From Filimonas lacunae (GTDB lineage Bacteria > Bacteroidota > Bacteroidia > Chitinophagales > Chitinophagaceae), in the NCBI RefSeq assembly GCF_002355595.1, contig NZ_AP017422.1, positions 5,212,823 to 5,276,822 of the forward strand: a stretch of DNA of 64,000 nt, given 5' to 3'. Shown here piece by piece: positions 25,541 to 35,213 of this stretch. A program made the translations under genes and the position numbers. Position 1 is the stretch's first letter; each line of letters opens with the position of its first letter. The notes beneath the pieces were generated by a model that saw nothing but the letters and a program-made list of their open reading frames with translations, ran no database searches and had not been told where the DNA came from.

Positions 25541-28500
25541 ATGCCCTTACCTAAAGGGTTAAACTATTTATTTCGCATGATGAGATTGACCACCTTTGTG
25601 TTACTCTGTGGTTGCCTGTTTTTTGCCGATAAAGGCATTGCACAAAGCGCCCGGGTAACGTTAAGTGTAAAACAAATAAGCCTCGAACAATTTTTCAATA
25701 TCATTGAAAGCCAAACCGGCTACCGCTTTTCTTACAGCGCAGCTGTTATTCCCATACACAAAAAGGTAGATATCTGGGCCAAAAACGAATCACTGGAAAC
25801 GCTACTTACCCGCACGCTAAAACAGCTGGGGCTTAGCCACCGCCTGATGAGCGAAAAGGTAATAGGCATTACCGATACCCGTTTAACAGCGCCCTCTTCT
25901 ATTCCCCTTCCTCCGCCCTATCCACAACTACCCGATACTATTACCATACATGGTACCGTAGTAGATGAAAACGGCAAACCTATTGCCAACGCAGCTATAC
26001 AGGTAAGAGGAACCAATAAAGGCATTAGCAGTGCGCCTGACGGCACATTCAGCATTTCACTTACAGCACCGGCCTTTACTTTAGATATTAGCTCTTTAAA
26101 CTTTGTACCACGTGAATTAACCGTTAGCAGCGGCATTACCCGTTATCGCATTATGATGGAAGCTACTGCCGAATCGCTCAGCGAAATTGTGGTGGTAGCT
26201 TATGGCACCACCCGTAAAGGCGCTTATACCGGTTCAGTAGCACAGATTAATTCAGAAAAAATAGCCGAACGCTCCGTAACCAACGTACTGAATTATATAG
26301 AAGGATCTGCACCAGGCATACAAAGCACTTCCTCCAACGGGCAGCCCGGCTCATCCCCCACCATACGCATCAGGGGCTTTGGATCGGTTAGCGCTTCCAA
26401 CGCGCCTTTGTTTGTATTGGACGGGGCTATTTACGATGGCAACATCTCCGATATTAACGCCAACGATATTGACAACTTTTCCATTTTAAAAGACGCGGCC
26501 GCAACCGCCTTATATGGTAATAAAGCCGTGAATGGTGTTATTATGATCAGCACCAAAAAAGGAAAAAGAGGGCAAAACCGCGTGCAGCTGCGGGTGAACC
26601 AGGGCATTTACACCCGTGGCATGCCCGAATACAACCGGGTGAATGCCTATCAATACTATCCTTTAATGTGGGAAGCGCTGCGTAACAGCCTGGTATACCC
26701 GGCCTCCGGCACTAATGCAATTCCCATAGCAGACGCCAACCAGCTGGCTTCCGGCGTGTATCCCCGTTTTACAACAGGTGCCAATGCTGGCAAACAAAAC
26801 TACAATGGCACCGCCTATTCCGATATCAGCCAGCTGCTGGTGAATAACCCGTTTAACGTAGCCAGCACAGATATAGTAAGAGTGGATGGCACCATTAACC
26901 CCAATGCCCGATTATTATACCCAGATGATCTCAACTGGTACAAAGCGCTATCACGCACCGGCCAGCGGCAGGACTATACACTGGCCACCAGCGGCGGCAC
27001 AGAAAGAAGGGACTATTATATTTCCCTGGGTTACAACAATGAAAAAGGGTTTATTAACCAGTCGGACTTTCGCAGGTTCACCGGCCGTGTAAATGTGAAC
27101 ACTCAGCCCCTGAACTGGTTTAAAACCGGCCTTAACCTGTCGGCTGCCATAGCCAATGGCAATAATGCCAACGACGAATTGAGTACCGGTTTCGTAAACC
27201 CCTTCTTCTTTACACGCGACATTGGCCCTATTTACCCCGTGTACCAGCACAATGCCACCACAGGCGCATTTATACTGGACAATAACGGTCAAAAGCAATA
27301 CGAGCTGGGCCTAAACCGGGCATCAGGTGGCAAAGCAGGCCGCAACGTAGTAGCTGAAACCGCTCTGAATAAGAACATCAAAAAAACAAACACTATCAGC
27401 GCCCGCAGCTACGGCACCATCACCCTGTATAAAGGCTTAAACTTTACCTCCAACATAAGTGTAGACCTCGCCAACCTCGACAACCCTACCTACGACAACA
27501 AAATTGTAGGTGATGGAGCAGGCGACAATGGCCGGGCCAGCAAAACCAGCAGCGCCACCACCAGCTATACTTTTAACCAGCTGTTCACCTATAACCAATC
27601 ATTCAACCAGCATCATATAGATGTGCTGGCCGGTCACGAAAACTACGATTTCAATTACCGGTATTCTTATGGGGCACGCTCCGGACAGATATTAGAAAAC
27701 AATACAGAACTGATCAACTTTACCACTACTACAGACCTCACCTCCTATACCTATAAAGACCGTACAGAAAGCTATTTATCACGTATCAACTACGATTTTA
27801 AAAGCAAATACCTTTTTTCAGCTTCCTTTCGCCGTGATGGTTCTTCCCGCTTTTACCAGCATGCCCGTTGGGGTAATTTCTGGTCGGTAGGTGCAGGTTG
27901 GCGTTTAGACCAGGAAAAATATATCAGCCAGCTGAAATGGGTGAATATGTTAAAGCTGCGCGGCTCGTATGGTGTGGTAGGCAACAACTTTATCCTCAAC
28001 TCTACCGGCGACAACAACTACTACGCCTGGCAGGCCCTGTACCAGCTAAACAGGAACAACGCGCTGGAACCCGGTTACCTGCAATCGTCACTGGAAAACA
28101 AAGACCTGAAATGGGAAACCAACCGACAGCTGGACCTGGGTGTAGACTTTAGCTTATTCAACAACCGGTTGAGCGGTACCATAGAATACTTTAACAAAAA
28201 CTCATACGATCTGTTGTACAGTGTTCCCCTGCCGGTTTCAGGAGGTATTGATGCTAAGAACATGAACATTGGCACCGCTTACAACCGCGGCTTAGAAGTG
28301 CAGCTTACTGGCACCTGGTTGCAGAAGAAAAACTTTAGCTGGGCCACTACCCTCAACTGGACTATTTTCTCTAATAAAATTACCAGCCAACCCCAACAGG
28401 AAATTATTGAAGAAACCAGCAAACGAATGGTGGGGCATTCTATCTATGACTATTGGCTGCGTCAATGGTACGGAGTAGACCCAAATGATGGAGCAGGCCT

Positions 28501-29092
28501 GTTTGTAGCCGATAAATTTGTGGCTGGTACCACACGCATTAACGCAAAAGGAGATACTGTAACAACCGATTACTCTAATGCCCGCTTTGCTTATTCCGGC
28601 ACTGCTATACCTGATTTTTATGGCAGCATTAGCAACACGGTAGCCTACAAAAACTTCAAACTAAGCTTTTTAATCACCTACCAGGTAGGCGGCAAAACTT
28701 ACGATGCCCCTTATGCCTACCTGATGAACACCGGTAATTATGGCGAAGCGTTACATACCGATGTATTACGCCGCTGGCAAAAACCGGGCGATATTACCGA
28801 TGTGCCGCGTATGGATTACAGCCAGGTAAGCAACTACCAGCAACAAAGCACCCGCTACCTGGTAAGTAGCAGCTACCTTAACTTTCGCTCAGCAACCTTT
28901 ACCTGGGCAATACCCGCAAAAACAACGGCGTTATTGCATATACAGGATGCCCTGCTTTATATTACAGCCGAAAACCTGGGCTGGTTAACAGCACGCAAAG
29001 GCATGAACCCGCAACAAGCGTACTCGGGTTTAGCTTTTAATGCTTACGCACCGGCACGCATTTACACCCTGGGCCTAAACATAACTTTATAG
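25541..29092 (+). CDS. SusC/RagA TonB-dependent transporter with STN signalling domain
   Basis: An 1183-residue outer-membrane transporter. The hydrophobic signal segment lies at about 13-34 (ATG codons at 25541, 25577 and 25580 are possible starts). An STN domain (about 38-110, VTLSVKQISLEQFFNIIESQTGYRFSYS) follows, then a carboxypeptidase-D-like domain (TIHGTVVDENGKPIANAAIQV, about 132-220), the TonB box and plug (VVVAYGTTRKGAYTGSV; PLFVLDGAIYDG; SILKDAAATALYGNKAVNGVIMISTKKG) and the barrel. The STN domain marks a transducer that signals substrate capture to FecR. The substrate cannot be deduced because no enzyme gene is attached. Confidence 0.94.
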   Translation: MPLPKGLNYLFRMMRLTTFVLLCGCLFFADKGIAQSARVTLSVKQISLEQFFNIIESQTGYRFSYSAAVIPIHKKVDIWAKNESLETLLTRTLKQLGLSHRLMSEKVIGITDTRLTAPSSIPLPPPYPQLPDTITIHGTVVDENGKPIANAAIQVRGTNKGISSAPDGTFSISLTAPAFTLDISSLNFVPRELTVSSGITRYRIMMEATAESLSEIVVVAYGTTRKGAYTGSVAQINSEKIAERSVTNVLNYIEGSAPGIQSTSSNGQPGSSPTIRIRGFGSVSASNAPLFVLDGAIYDGNISDINANDIDNFSILKDAAATALYGNKAVNGVIMISTKKGKRGQNRVQLRVNQGIYTRGMPEYNRVNAYQYYPLMWEALRNSLVYPASGTNAIPIADANQLASGVYPRFTTGANAGKQNYNGTAYSDISQLLVNNPFNVASTDIVRVDGTINPNARLLYPDDLNWYKALSRTGQRQDYTLATSGGTERRDYYISLGYNNEKGFINQSDFRRFTGRVNVNTQPLNWFKTGLNLSAAIANGNNANDELSTGFVNPFFFTRDIGPIYPVYQHNATTGAFILDNNGQKQYELGLNRASGGKAGRNVVAETALNKNIKKTNTISARSYGTITLYKGLNFTSNISVDLANLDNPTYDNKIVGDGAGDNGRASKTSSATTSYTFNQLFTYNQSFNQHHIDVLAGHENYDFNYRYSYGARSGQILENNTELINFTTTTDLTSYTYKDRTESYLSRINYDFKSKYLFSASFRRDGSSRFYQHARWGNFWSVGAGWRLDQEKYISQLKWVNMLKLRGSYGVVGNNFILNSTGDNNYYAWQALYQLNRNNALEPGYLQSSLENKDLKWETNRQLDLGVDFSLFNNRLSGTIEYFNKNSYDLLYSVPLPVSGGIDAKNMNIGTAYNRGLEVQLTGTWLQKKNFSWATTLNWTIFSNKITSQPQQEIIEETSKRMVGHSIYDYWLRQWYGVDPNDGAGLFVADKFVAGTTRINAKGDTVTTDYSNARFAYSGTAIPDFYGSISNTVAYKNFKLSFLITYQVGGKTYDAPYAYLMNTGNYGEALHTDVLRRWQKPGDITDVPRMDYSQVSNYQQQSTRYLVSSSYLNFRSATFTWAIPAKTTALLHIQDALLYITAENLGWLTARKGMNPQQAYSGLAFNAYAPARIYTLGLNITL

Positions 29093-29093
29093 A

Positions 29094-30575
29094 ATGTATC
29101 TTTTAAAGTCCATATCGCTTACATCATTGGTTATTACCGGTCTTTTACTCACTGGCTGTAAAAAGTCGTACCTCAACACCACCCCCAACGATAGCGCAAC
29201 TATAGACGAAGCTTTTGCCAACACTACCACCGCATGGGGTGCTATCAACGGCATTCATCGCTCGCTGTACATTCAATATGCCCAGCAGGATCAGGGTGGA
29301 CAAGGCTCAGTGGCCATTAACCTGGACTATATGGGCGAAGACCTGGTAAAAACAGGCACAGGCAGTGGCTGGTTCACCAATTCGTACCGCTGGAAAGCAC
29401 ACCGGGCCGTTACCGGAACTACCGATTTATATCCTTATCGCTTTTACTATAAAATCATCCACAATGCCAATATGATCATTGAAAATGTGGACAGGGCCAC
29501 CGGACCCGCTGCTGACAAAAGGGCTATCAAAGGCGAAGCCTATGTATATCGCGCCTGGGCTCATTTTGTGCTGGTGCAGTTATACGGGAAAAGGTACAAC
29601 AAAGACGCAGCGCCTAATACCCAGCCCGGCGTTCCCTTACGTTTAAGCAGTAGCACCGATCCATTGGCACGTGCCACTGTGGAACAGGTATACACACAGG
29701 TGAATACAGATTTAGACAGCGCTATCACCAACTTAACAGGCTATAACAGAACCTATAAATCGCACTTTAACGTGCAGGTAGCACAGGGAATAAAAGCCCG
29801 GGTGGCCTTAACCATGCAAAACTGGGATAGCGCCGCAGTGTATGCCGCCACTGCAAGGCAAGGCTACAGCTTGATGAGCCGCGCCGACTACCTCACGGGT
29901 TTTAATAACATTTCCAATATAGAGTGGATGTGGGGCAGCCAGCAAACAGCCGATCAAACCACCTACTTCTATTCTTTCTTTGCTTATATGAGTGCGAATT
30001 ATGCGTCATCCGACATTCGCACCAACCCCAAAGCCATCAGCTCAATGCTGTATAGAAACATTAGCAAAACGGATGTAAGAAAGCAGTTGTGGGATTCTAC
30101 CGGGGCCAATACCAGCTTCCCAATCCCCGCCAATGGCGTTCGTAAGCAGTATATGAACCGGAAGTTTTTAACTGCTACCAGCAGCAGCATTGGCGATGTG
30201 CCCAATATGCGGGCAGCCGAAATGTATTTAATTGAAGCAGAAGCCAAAGCCCGCGCCGGGGATAATGGTGGCGCGCAGGATGCACTGTACCAACTAGCTT
30301 TTCAGCGCGACTCTATGTATACAAAATCTACACGCACAGGTCAGGCGCTGATTACCGAAATAATGCGACAACGCCGCACAGAATTATGGGGAGAAGGATT
30401 CCGTTTCCTCGATTTAAAACGCTTAAACTTACCATTGGATAGAACAGGGGCTAATCACGATGCTACGTTGGCCGAGGTGTTTACTGTGCCTGTAGAAAGC
30501 ATCCTGTGGCAATGGTTAATACCACAGGATGAAATAAATTATAGTAGCGGGCTGGTTACACAAAACGATTTGTAA
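29094..30575 (+). CDS. SusD/RagB-family lipoprotein, partner of the STN-type SusC
   Basis: A 493-residue lipoprotein with its lipobox cysteine at C22 (LLLTGC). SusD features include the KGEAYVYRAWAHFVLVQLYGKRY helix region, PNMRAAEMYLIEAEAKARAGD, and the C-terminal EIMRQRRTELWGEGFRFLDLKRLNLPLDR. Its ATG begins one base after the susC stop, so translation is tightly coupled. The next gene, bshC, lies on the other strand five bases away, so this locus ends here without a glycosidase or other enzyme. Confidence 0.93.
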   Translation: MYLLKSISLTSLVITGLLLTGCKKSYLNTTPNDSATIDEAFANTTTAWGAINGIHRSLYIQYAQQDQGGQGSVAINLDYMGEDLVKTGTGSGWFTNSYRWKAHRAVTGTTDLYPYRFYYKIIHNANMIIENVDRATGPAADKRAIKGEAYVYRAWAHFVLVQLYGKRYNKDAAPNTQPGVPLRLSSSTDPLARATVEQVYTQVNTDLDSAITNLTGYNRTYKSHFNVQVAQGIKARVALTMQNWDSAAVYAATARQGYSLMSRADYLTGFNNISNIEWMWGSQQTADQTTYFYSFFAYMSANYASSDIRTNPKAISSMLYRNISKTDVRKQLWDSTGANTSFPIPANGVRKQYMNRKFLTATSSSIGDVPNMRAAEMYLIEAEAKARAGDNGGAQDALYQLAFQRDSMYTKSTRTGQALITEIMRQRRTELWGEGFRFLDLKRLNLPLDRTGANHDATLAEVFTVPVESILWQWLIPQDEINYSSGLVTQNDL

Positions 30576-30579
30576 CCGC

Positions 30580-32181
30580 CTAATCAGTAATAATAATTCC
30601 AAACTGCTGCTCCAGTGTTAACGAATGTTGCAGCAACACATCCAGTATCTTATTCCCATATTGACTGTACAGGGTAGAGAAGTTTTCTACACGCTCCTGC
30701 AGGTTATTATTGGGTAATAAAGCTTGCCTTATTTGCTGTAAACGAAACTCTTCCTGGCCAAACTTACGTTTTTCGGCCTTCAGCATTTTCTTTTCCAGCT
30801 GGTCCAGCTTTTTCACCGCCTGCGTGCGCAATGCCTGCACATGCTGCGATAAGCTGGTTTCTGTTTTAGAGGCTGCTTTTTCAATAGTGGCATACAAATC
30901 TCTTACAGCCGCTATTTCGCTTTGCAAGCTGGTGGGGTTTTCGCTTTTAATTTTGGTAACCTTGGTCATCTGGTCGTGTAACGATAAAAACAGGTCCACC
31001 AGTTCCAGCCCCATCTCCTGCAATTGATCTGCACGTTTCTTTTCCACCCACACAAAGGAGTTTCGCACTAACAGCACCGGGTAAGGCACCTGGGCGACAG
31101 CAAACACCTGTTTCAGTTCCAGCCAGTAAGCCAGCTCGCCACCACCACCAATAAAGGCAATGTTAGGCAACAGGGTTTCCTGTAACACACCGCGTAAAAT
31201 AACGTTAGGACTAAAGCGCTCTGGATTCGTTTGCAGCTCTTCCAGCATTTGCGCCAAAGGAAAAGCTGGTTCTTCTATACGTTCCCTATTGTTCTCCGTA
31301 AGATAAAACAGGTTTATTTCGCGGCCGCCAGCCTGCACCTTGTAGTGCTTGCTCAGCTGCTCCAGCGTTTCTGCCACTGCAGTATGAGAAAAATGTTCTT
31401 TCAGTTCTTTTTCAATCACCGGAGCAAAAGCACGCTTATACTCCGCATGATCGGGCACTAACACCACCAGACCATATTTGCCAAATAAAGCATTTACCAA
31501 ACCCAGGGTAGCTTGTTGTATAGAAGTACCTTCTGTATAAAAAGCCTGAAACAGCCCGGTTACTTCTTCGCCAAAAGGAAGAACGCCCAACTGCCCCTTC
31601 ATTTCAGTAATCAGCTGTATAAAAGCTTTATCTACTTTCATACGACCTACAGCACCTGTTTGTTTGGTTTCCCATTTATACTTCTTGCCCTGTAAGGTAG
31701 TAGTGCCTACTTCGTCCAGATCGGCATCTTCACTACCCATGTAATACACAGGCACAAACTTGTATTCTGGCAACTGCTGCGCTAAAGAAGCGGCCAGTTT
31801 AATGGCATGCAGTATTTTGTATATAAAGTAAAAAGGACCGGTAAAAATATTAGGCTGGTGTGCGGTGGTAACGGTAAAGGTTTTATCATCACCTAACGCT
31901 TCTATATGCTGCTGAACCAGGGCCGTTGTTTCCAACCCCTGATACTGCTCTTTCAACACCTTTACCAATAACGGTCTGTTGGTAGCAAATGCCTGCCTGT
32001 TACGGATAGCTTGCTTAATACCTTCCAACGAAGTTTCATGCTCGTAAAAAGGCTTCATCTTCTCATCACGCGATAAGTAGTCAGAAACAATTTTACTAAA
32101 GTAACCGGTTTCGTTGTACGTGATATACTTACAATCCGTTTTCATCAATTGCTGTAAAGTTGCTTCACTCATCTTAAACAA
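30580..32181 (-). CDS. bshC: Putative bacillithiol biosynthesis cysteine-adding enzyme
   Basis: A 533-residue BshC-like protein. BshC adds cysteine to glucosaminyl-malate in the final step of bacillithiol synthesis. Recognisable segments are VTTAHQPNIFTGPFYFIYKILHAIKLA, FVPVYYMGSEDADLDEVG, ILRGVLQETLLPNIAFIGGGGELAYWLEL and the C-terminal coiled coil typical of the family (LDQLEKKMLKAEKRK). Translation may start at the first ATG or at the one three codons later. The other bacillithiol genes bshA and bshB are not in the window, so pathway membership rests on the family. Confidence 0.88.
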   Translation of the reverse strand: MFKMSEATLQQLMKTDCKYITYNETGYFSKIVSDYLSRDEKMKPFYEHETSLEGIKQAIRNRQAFATNRPLLVKVLKEQYQGLETTALVQQHIEALGDDKTFTVTTAHQPNIFTGPFYFIYKILHAIKLAASLAQQLPEYKFVPVYYMGSEDADLDEVGTTTLQGKKYKWETKQTGAVGRMKVDKAFIQLITEMKGQLGVLPFGEEVTGLFQAFYTEGTSIQQATLGLVNALFGKYGLVVLVPDHAEYKRAFAPVIEKELKEHFSHTAVAETLEQLSKHYKVQAGGREINLFYLTENNRERIEEPAFPLAQMLEELQTNPERFSPNVILRGVLQETLLPNIAFIGGGGELAYWLELKQVFAVAQVPYPVLLVRNSFVWVEKKRADQLQEMGLELVDLFLSLHDQMTKVTKIKSENPTSLQSEIAAVRDLYATIEKAASKTETSLSQHVQALRTQAVKKLDQLEKKMLKAEKRKFGQEEFRLQQIRQALLPNNNLQERVENFSTLYSQYGNKILDVLLQHSLTLEQQFGIIITD

Positions 32182-32251
32182 TTCTTAACTGTCAGTTACT
32201 ATAAATGCCTGTTCTATCAGCCCCGATTAACTACCAACTATCCACTCCCAA

Positions 32252-33565
32252 CTACTGGCTTACCACCTCACCTTCCAGGTCGTAGTCGTATGCCTTAGTA
32301 ATTTTTACATTTACAAACTCGCCTACCGGCAGTTTTTTATCAGATTGTATCACCACTTCATTATCCACCTCAACACTATCAAATTCAGTACGTCCTAAAT
32401 AACGGCCCGCTTCCTTCTTATCTATAATTACTTTGTAAGTATTACCAATTTTCTCCTGGTTTTTCTCGTAGCTGATTTCCTGCTGCACTTCCATAATTTC
32501 CTGTGCACGTCTTTGCTTTTCATCAGCCGGAATGTTATCCTCCAAATCGTAAGCGCTGGTGTTTTCTTCATGGCTGTAAGTGAAACAACCTACACGGTCA
32601 AAGCGTTGTTTTACCAGGAAGTCTTTCAGCTCCTCTACATCATCACGGGTTTCGCCCGGGAAGCCGGTGATTAAAGTAGTACGTAAACAAATACCCGGAT
32701 TTTTATCGCGTATAGCCGCAATAATATCTTCCATTTCGGCGCGGGTGCTTTGCCTGCGCATAGCTTTTAACATGTTATCACTGGCATGCTGTAAAGGCAT
32801 ATCCAGGTAGTTACAAATGTTATCACGCTCGCGCATTACATCCAGCACTTCCATCGGAAATTTATTCGGATAAGCATAGTGCAAACGAATCCATTCCAGC
32901 CCTTTTACATCGGCCAGTTTATTCAGTAACACATCCAGCTGCCTTTTCTTATACAGATCTAAACCATAATAAGTAAGCTCCTGTGCAATCAACATCACTT
33001 CTTTCACACCTTTTTGCACAAGCCCTTCCGCTTCTGCTACCAGTGATTCAATAGAACGGCTCACGTGCTGCCCACGCATTAACGGAATAGCACAGAACGA
33101 ACAGGTACGGTTACAGCCTTCACTTATTTTCATATAAGCGTAGTGCTTGGGAGTAGCTAAAAAGCGCTCACCTACCAGTTCTGTTTTATAATCAGCATCA
33201 AACTGTTTTAATATCAAAGGCAGTTCAAACGTACCAAACCAGGCATCCACCTCCGGAATTTCAGTTTCCAGGTCGCCACGGTATCTTTCACTTAAACAAC
33301 CGGTTACATATACCTTGTCCAGCTTGCCTTTCTTTTTTAAAGCTACCTGGTCCAGAATAGTGTTAATACTTTCCTCTTTGGCTTTATCAATAAAACCACA
33401 GGTATTTACCACAACGATGTTATGATCGAGCTTGGAATTTTCGTGTACTACGTCAATTTCATTGGCCTTTAGTTGCCCGCTCAACACTTCACTATCCACC
33501 AGGTTTTTACTGCAACCAAGGGTAATAATGTTTACTTTATCTTTCTGTAATGTTCTCGCCTTCAT
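32252..33565 (-). CDS. rimO: Ribosomal protein S12 methylthiotransferase
   Basis: A 437-residue radical SAM methylthiotransferase that modifies the conserved aspartate of ribosomal protein S12. The N-terminal UPF0004 domain holds LGCSKNLVDSE and NTCGFIDKAKEESI with its cluster cysteines; the radical SAM motif is EGCNRTCSFCAIPLMRG; the TRAM domain closes the protein (residues about 375-437). GCSKNLVD and IPLMRGQHVSRS mark RimO rather than MiaB. A consensus -7 element lies 12 bases before the ATG, back to back with the promoter of the small secreted protein gene. Confidence 0.95.
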   Translation of the reverse strand: MKARTLQKDKVNIITLGCSKNLVDSEVLSGQLKANEIDVVHENSKLDHNIVVVNTCGFIDKAKEESINTILDQVALKKKGKLDKVYVTGCLSERYRGDLETEIPEVDAWFGTFELPLILKQFDADYKTELVGERFLATPKHYAYMKISEGCNRTCSFCAIPLMRGQHVSRSIESLVAEAEGLVQKGVKEVMLIAQELTYYGLDLYKKRQLDVLLNKLADVKGLEWIRLHYAYPNKFPMEVLDVMRERDNICNYLDMPLQHASDNMLKAMRRQSTRAEMEDIIAAIRDKNPGICLRTTLITGFPGETRDDVEELKDFLVKQRFDRVGCFTYSHEENTSAYDLEDNIPADEKQRRAQEIMEVQQEISYEKNQEKIGNTYKVIIDKKEAGRYLGRTEFDSVEVDNEVVIQSDKKLPVGEFVNVKITKAYDYDLEGEVVSQ

Positions 33566-33576
33566 AATAAAGAATG

Positions 33577-33584
33577 CAAAGGTA
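33577..33584 (-). promoter_or_regulatory. -7 promoter element for rimO
   Basis: The minus strand reads TACCTTTG, an exact TAnnTTTG match, ending 11 bases before the ATG. The predicted leader is only a few bases long. Confidence 0.4.
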
Positions 33585-33614
33585 GCGTTTCAGGTTTAAA
33601 GTAGGGGTTAAAGC

Positions 33615-33622
33615 TAAATTTG
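33615..33622 (+). promoter_or_regulatory. -7 promoter element for the first small secreted paralogue
   Basis: TAAATTTG matches the consensus and lies 34 bases before the ATG at 33657. No clear -33 TTTG is seen. Confidence 0.35.
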
Positions 33623-33656
33623 GTACACTTCCTGCTATTACGCCACAAATAACAAC

Positions 33657-34127
33657 ATGAAAAAACAAATACTGCTTCTGCTGGTGGTTATCCTGCTGGG
33701 CCTGCAGGCACGTGCGCAGGATGCCCACTACGACCAGGCCCTGGGTCTTAAATTTCCCGGCGGCTTATCTGTTACCTGGAAAAAGTTTCTGAACCCCACG
33801 CAAAACATCGAAGCCCAGGCTACCTTCTGGCAAAAAGGCTTCCGGGTAGGCGGCCTGTACGAATTTACCTTTTACACATTTGACGAAGTTCCGGGGCTTG
33901 CAGCCTTTGCCGGCCCAGGTGCGCATATAGGTTTCTGGAAGAATAAATACAAGCCTGAATCGAATAGTTCGGCTGAATTTGGCATTGACGGCATTCTCGG
34001 ATTAGACTATAAAATCCCAGATTTACCCATTAACATATCATTAGACTGGCAACCATCTATCATTTTAGCCGGTTCGGAAGGCTTTACCCCCAACTTTGGC
34101 GGCATTGCTATCAGGTATACGTTTTAA
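33657..34127 (+). CDS. Small secreted protein, paralogue family member 1
   Basis: A 156-residue protein with a signal peptide (about 1-20, ARAQ). I do not recognise a named family. It is a paralogue of the next gene and of the one at 39111: all share A-L-G-L-K at the mature N-terminus, a GLYE or similar strand, a GPGAHIGF motif, and LGLDYKI..PINISLDWQPS with a C-terminal IRYTF. Alternating strands and the terminal aromatic residue suggest a small outer-membrane beta-barrel. Function is unknown. Confidence 0.8.
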   Translation: MKKQILLLLVVILLGLQARAQDAHYDQALGLKFPGGLSVTWKKFLNPTQNIEAQATFWQKGFRVGGLYEFTFYTFDEVPGLAAFAGPGAHIGFWKNKYKPESNSSAEFGIDGILGLDYKIPDLPINISLDWQPSIILAGSEGFTPNFGGIAIRYTF

Positions 34128-34168
34128 GCAGACAGGCATTTATCTATACAAAAATCAAAGAACCACAC

Positions 34169-34648
34169 ATGAAAAAATCAATGCTGGCACTCGTTATCGC
34201 ACTTGCAATGCTATCCGGTGTTAAAGCCCAAAACCTGGGTAGTGATTATCAAACTGCTATTGGTGTAAAAGTTTACCCGGGCGCTCTTTCGTTTAAAACC
34301 TTCACCAACGACAACACAGCCATAGAAGGCCTGGCCTATTTCTGGAGCAATGGCTTTAGAGCCACCGGCTTATATGAAATTCATGGTGATATTGAAGGCG
34401 CAGAAGGATTAAAATGGTATGTAGGCCCCGGCGCGCACCTGGGCTTTTACAATAATAACTGGAAAGACAAATACCCCGATCGTAGCAGCGGCATTGCACT
34501 GGGTATTGATGGCGTTTTAGGCCTGGATTATAAAATTTCCGGAGCCCCCATTAACATCAGTCTCGACTGGCAACCATCTTTAAACCTGATCGGCTACAGT
34601 TACTTTGAAGGAGGCTGGGGAGGTTTGGGCATACGGTATACTCTTTAA
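34169..34648 (+). CDS. Small secreted protein, paralogue family member 2
   Basis: A 159-residue protein with a signal peptide (about 1-20, GVKAQ). It follows member 1 by 41 bases and shares with it the GPGAHLGF motif and DGVLGLDYKI..APINISLDWQPSL, ending GLGIRYTL. The pair looks like a tandem duplication; it also shares GLKWYVGPGA with the third copy at 39111. The predicted fold is a small beta-barrel. Function is unknown. A bidirectional terminator follows. Confidence 0.8.
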   Translation: MKKSMLALVIALAMLSGVKAQNLGSDYQTAIGVKVYPGALSFKTFTNDNTAIEGLAYFWSNGFRATGLYEIHGDIEGAEGLKWYVGPGAHLGFYNNNWKDKYPDRSSGIALGIDGVLGLDYKISGAPINISLDWQPSLNLIGYSYFEGGWGGLGIRYTL

Positions 34649-34670
34649 TAGATACCCCCCCAAAAAAAAG

Positions 34671-34712
34671 AATCAGGAGGAAAGCACAGTATTACTGGCT
34701 CACCTCCTGATT
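34671..34712. terminator. Bidirectional terminator-like hairpin
   Basis: A 10-bp inverted repeat (AATCAGGAGG / CCTCCTGATT, arms 34671-34680 and 34703-34712) encloses a 22-base loop that can pair further. An A-run at 34662-34669 provides the T-tract on the minus strand. It lies between two convergent genes. Confidence 0.6.
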
Positions 34713-34748
34713 AAATATAGTGATACAATAAAACCCAGTTAACCTGTA

Positions 34749-35129
34749 TTAATAAAACAGATAATACAAAGTATTATCTGTTTCAGCGACTTTGGGTTTC
34801 AGTTGTAAAAATTTCTCCAATTGCACTTTCAGCAACACCTCTGATAATTTCGCTTTTAATATTTTAAAATAGCTGGCCCGTTTTTCTTCATAGGCTGCTT
34901 TATTAGACTCCTGTAAGGGAAGAATCTTATTTTTTTCATCAATAAAAGTGCTGATAATTTCTGTAACCTTCGTTTTCTGATCTGCTGTAATAGTGATTTC
35001 GGAACACAGACGCGTAACGATTGCGCTGGCAGAAGCTACTGTTTTGCCTTTATAAAGGGTAAATGCTTTATACTCAGCATGGCTATTAATGGTCAGCGTG
35101 CAAAATGCCATCACCAGTAGTAGTTTCAT
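34749..35129 (-). CDS. Small exported protein of unknown function
   Basis: A 126-residue protein (128 if the ATG at 35133-35135 is used) with a signal peptide (about 1-18, NSHA). The mature part is helical and charged: ITADQKTKVTEIISTFIDEKNKI then EEKRASYFKILKAKLSEVLLKVQLEKFLQL. The TxDQ-type helix recalls Spy/CpxP-like periplasmic chaperones and related Bacteroidota proteins, but this is only a resemblance. It lies alone downstream of ftsY on the same strand, 84 bases away, and is probably transcribed separately. Confidence 0.65.
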   Translation of the reverse strand: MKLLLVMAFCTLTINSHAEYKAFTLYKGKTVASASAIVTRLCSEITITADQKTKVTEIISTFIDEKNKILPLQESNKAAYEEKRASYFKILKAKLSEVLLKVQLEKFLQLKPKVAETDNTLYYLFY

Positions 35130-35213
35130 AGTCATATATCACGGGCTTTTGGGTGAAAAAACGGATACGATAATAATAAACGGTGTTTTCCCAAAAAAGT
35201 TTATTAGCTGTAC

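Noticed and set aside
26104-26119. parS-like sequence containing CACGTGAA
   Set aside because: It matches about 12 of 16 parS positions, is not a palindrome, and lies inside susC coding sequence far from parAB.
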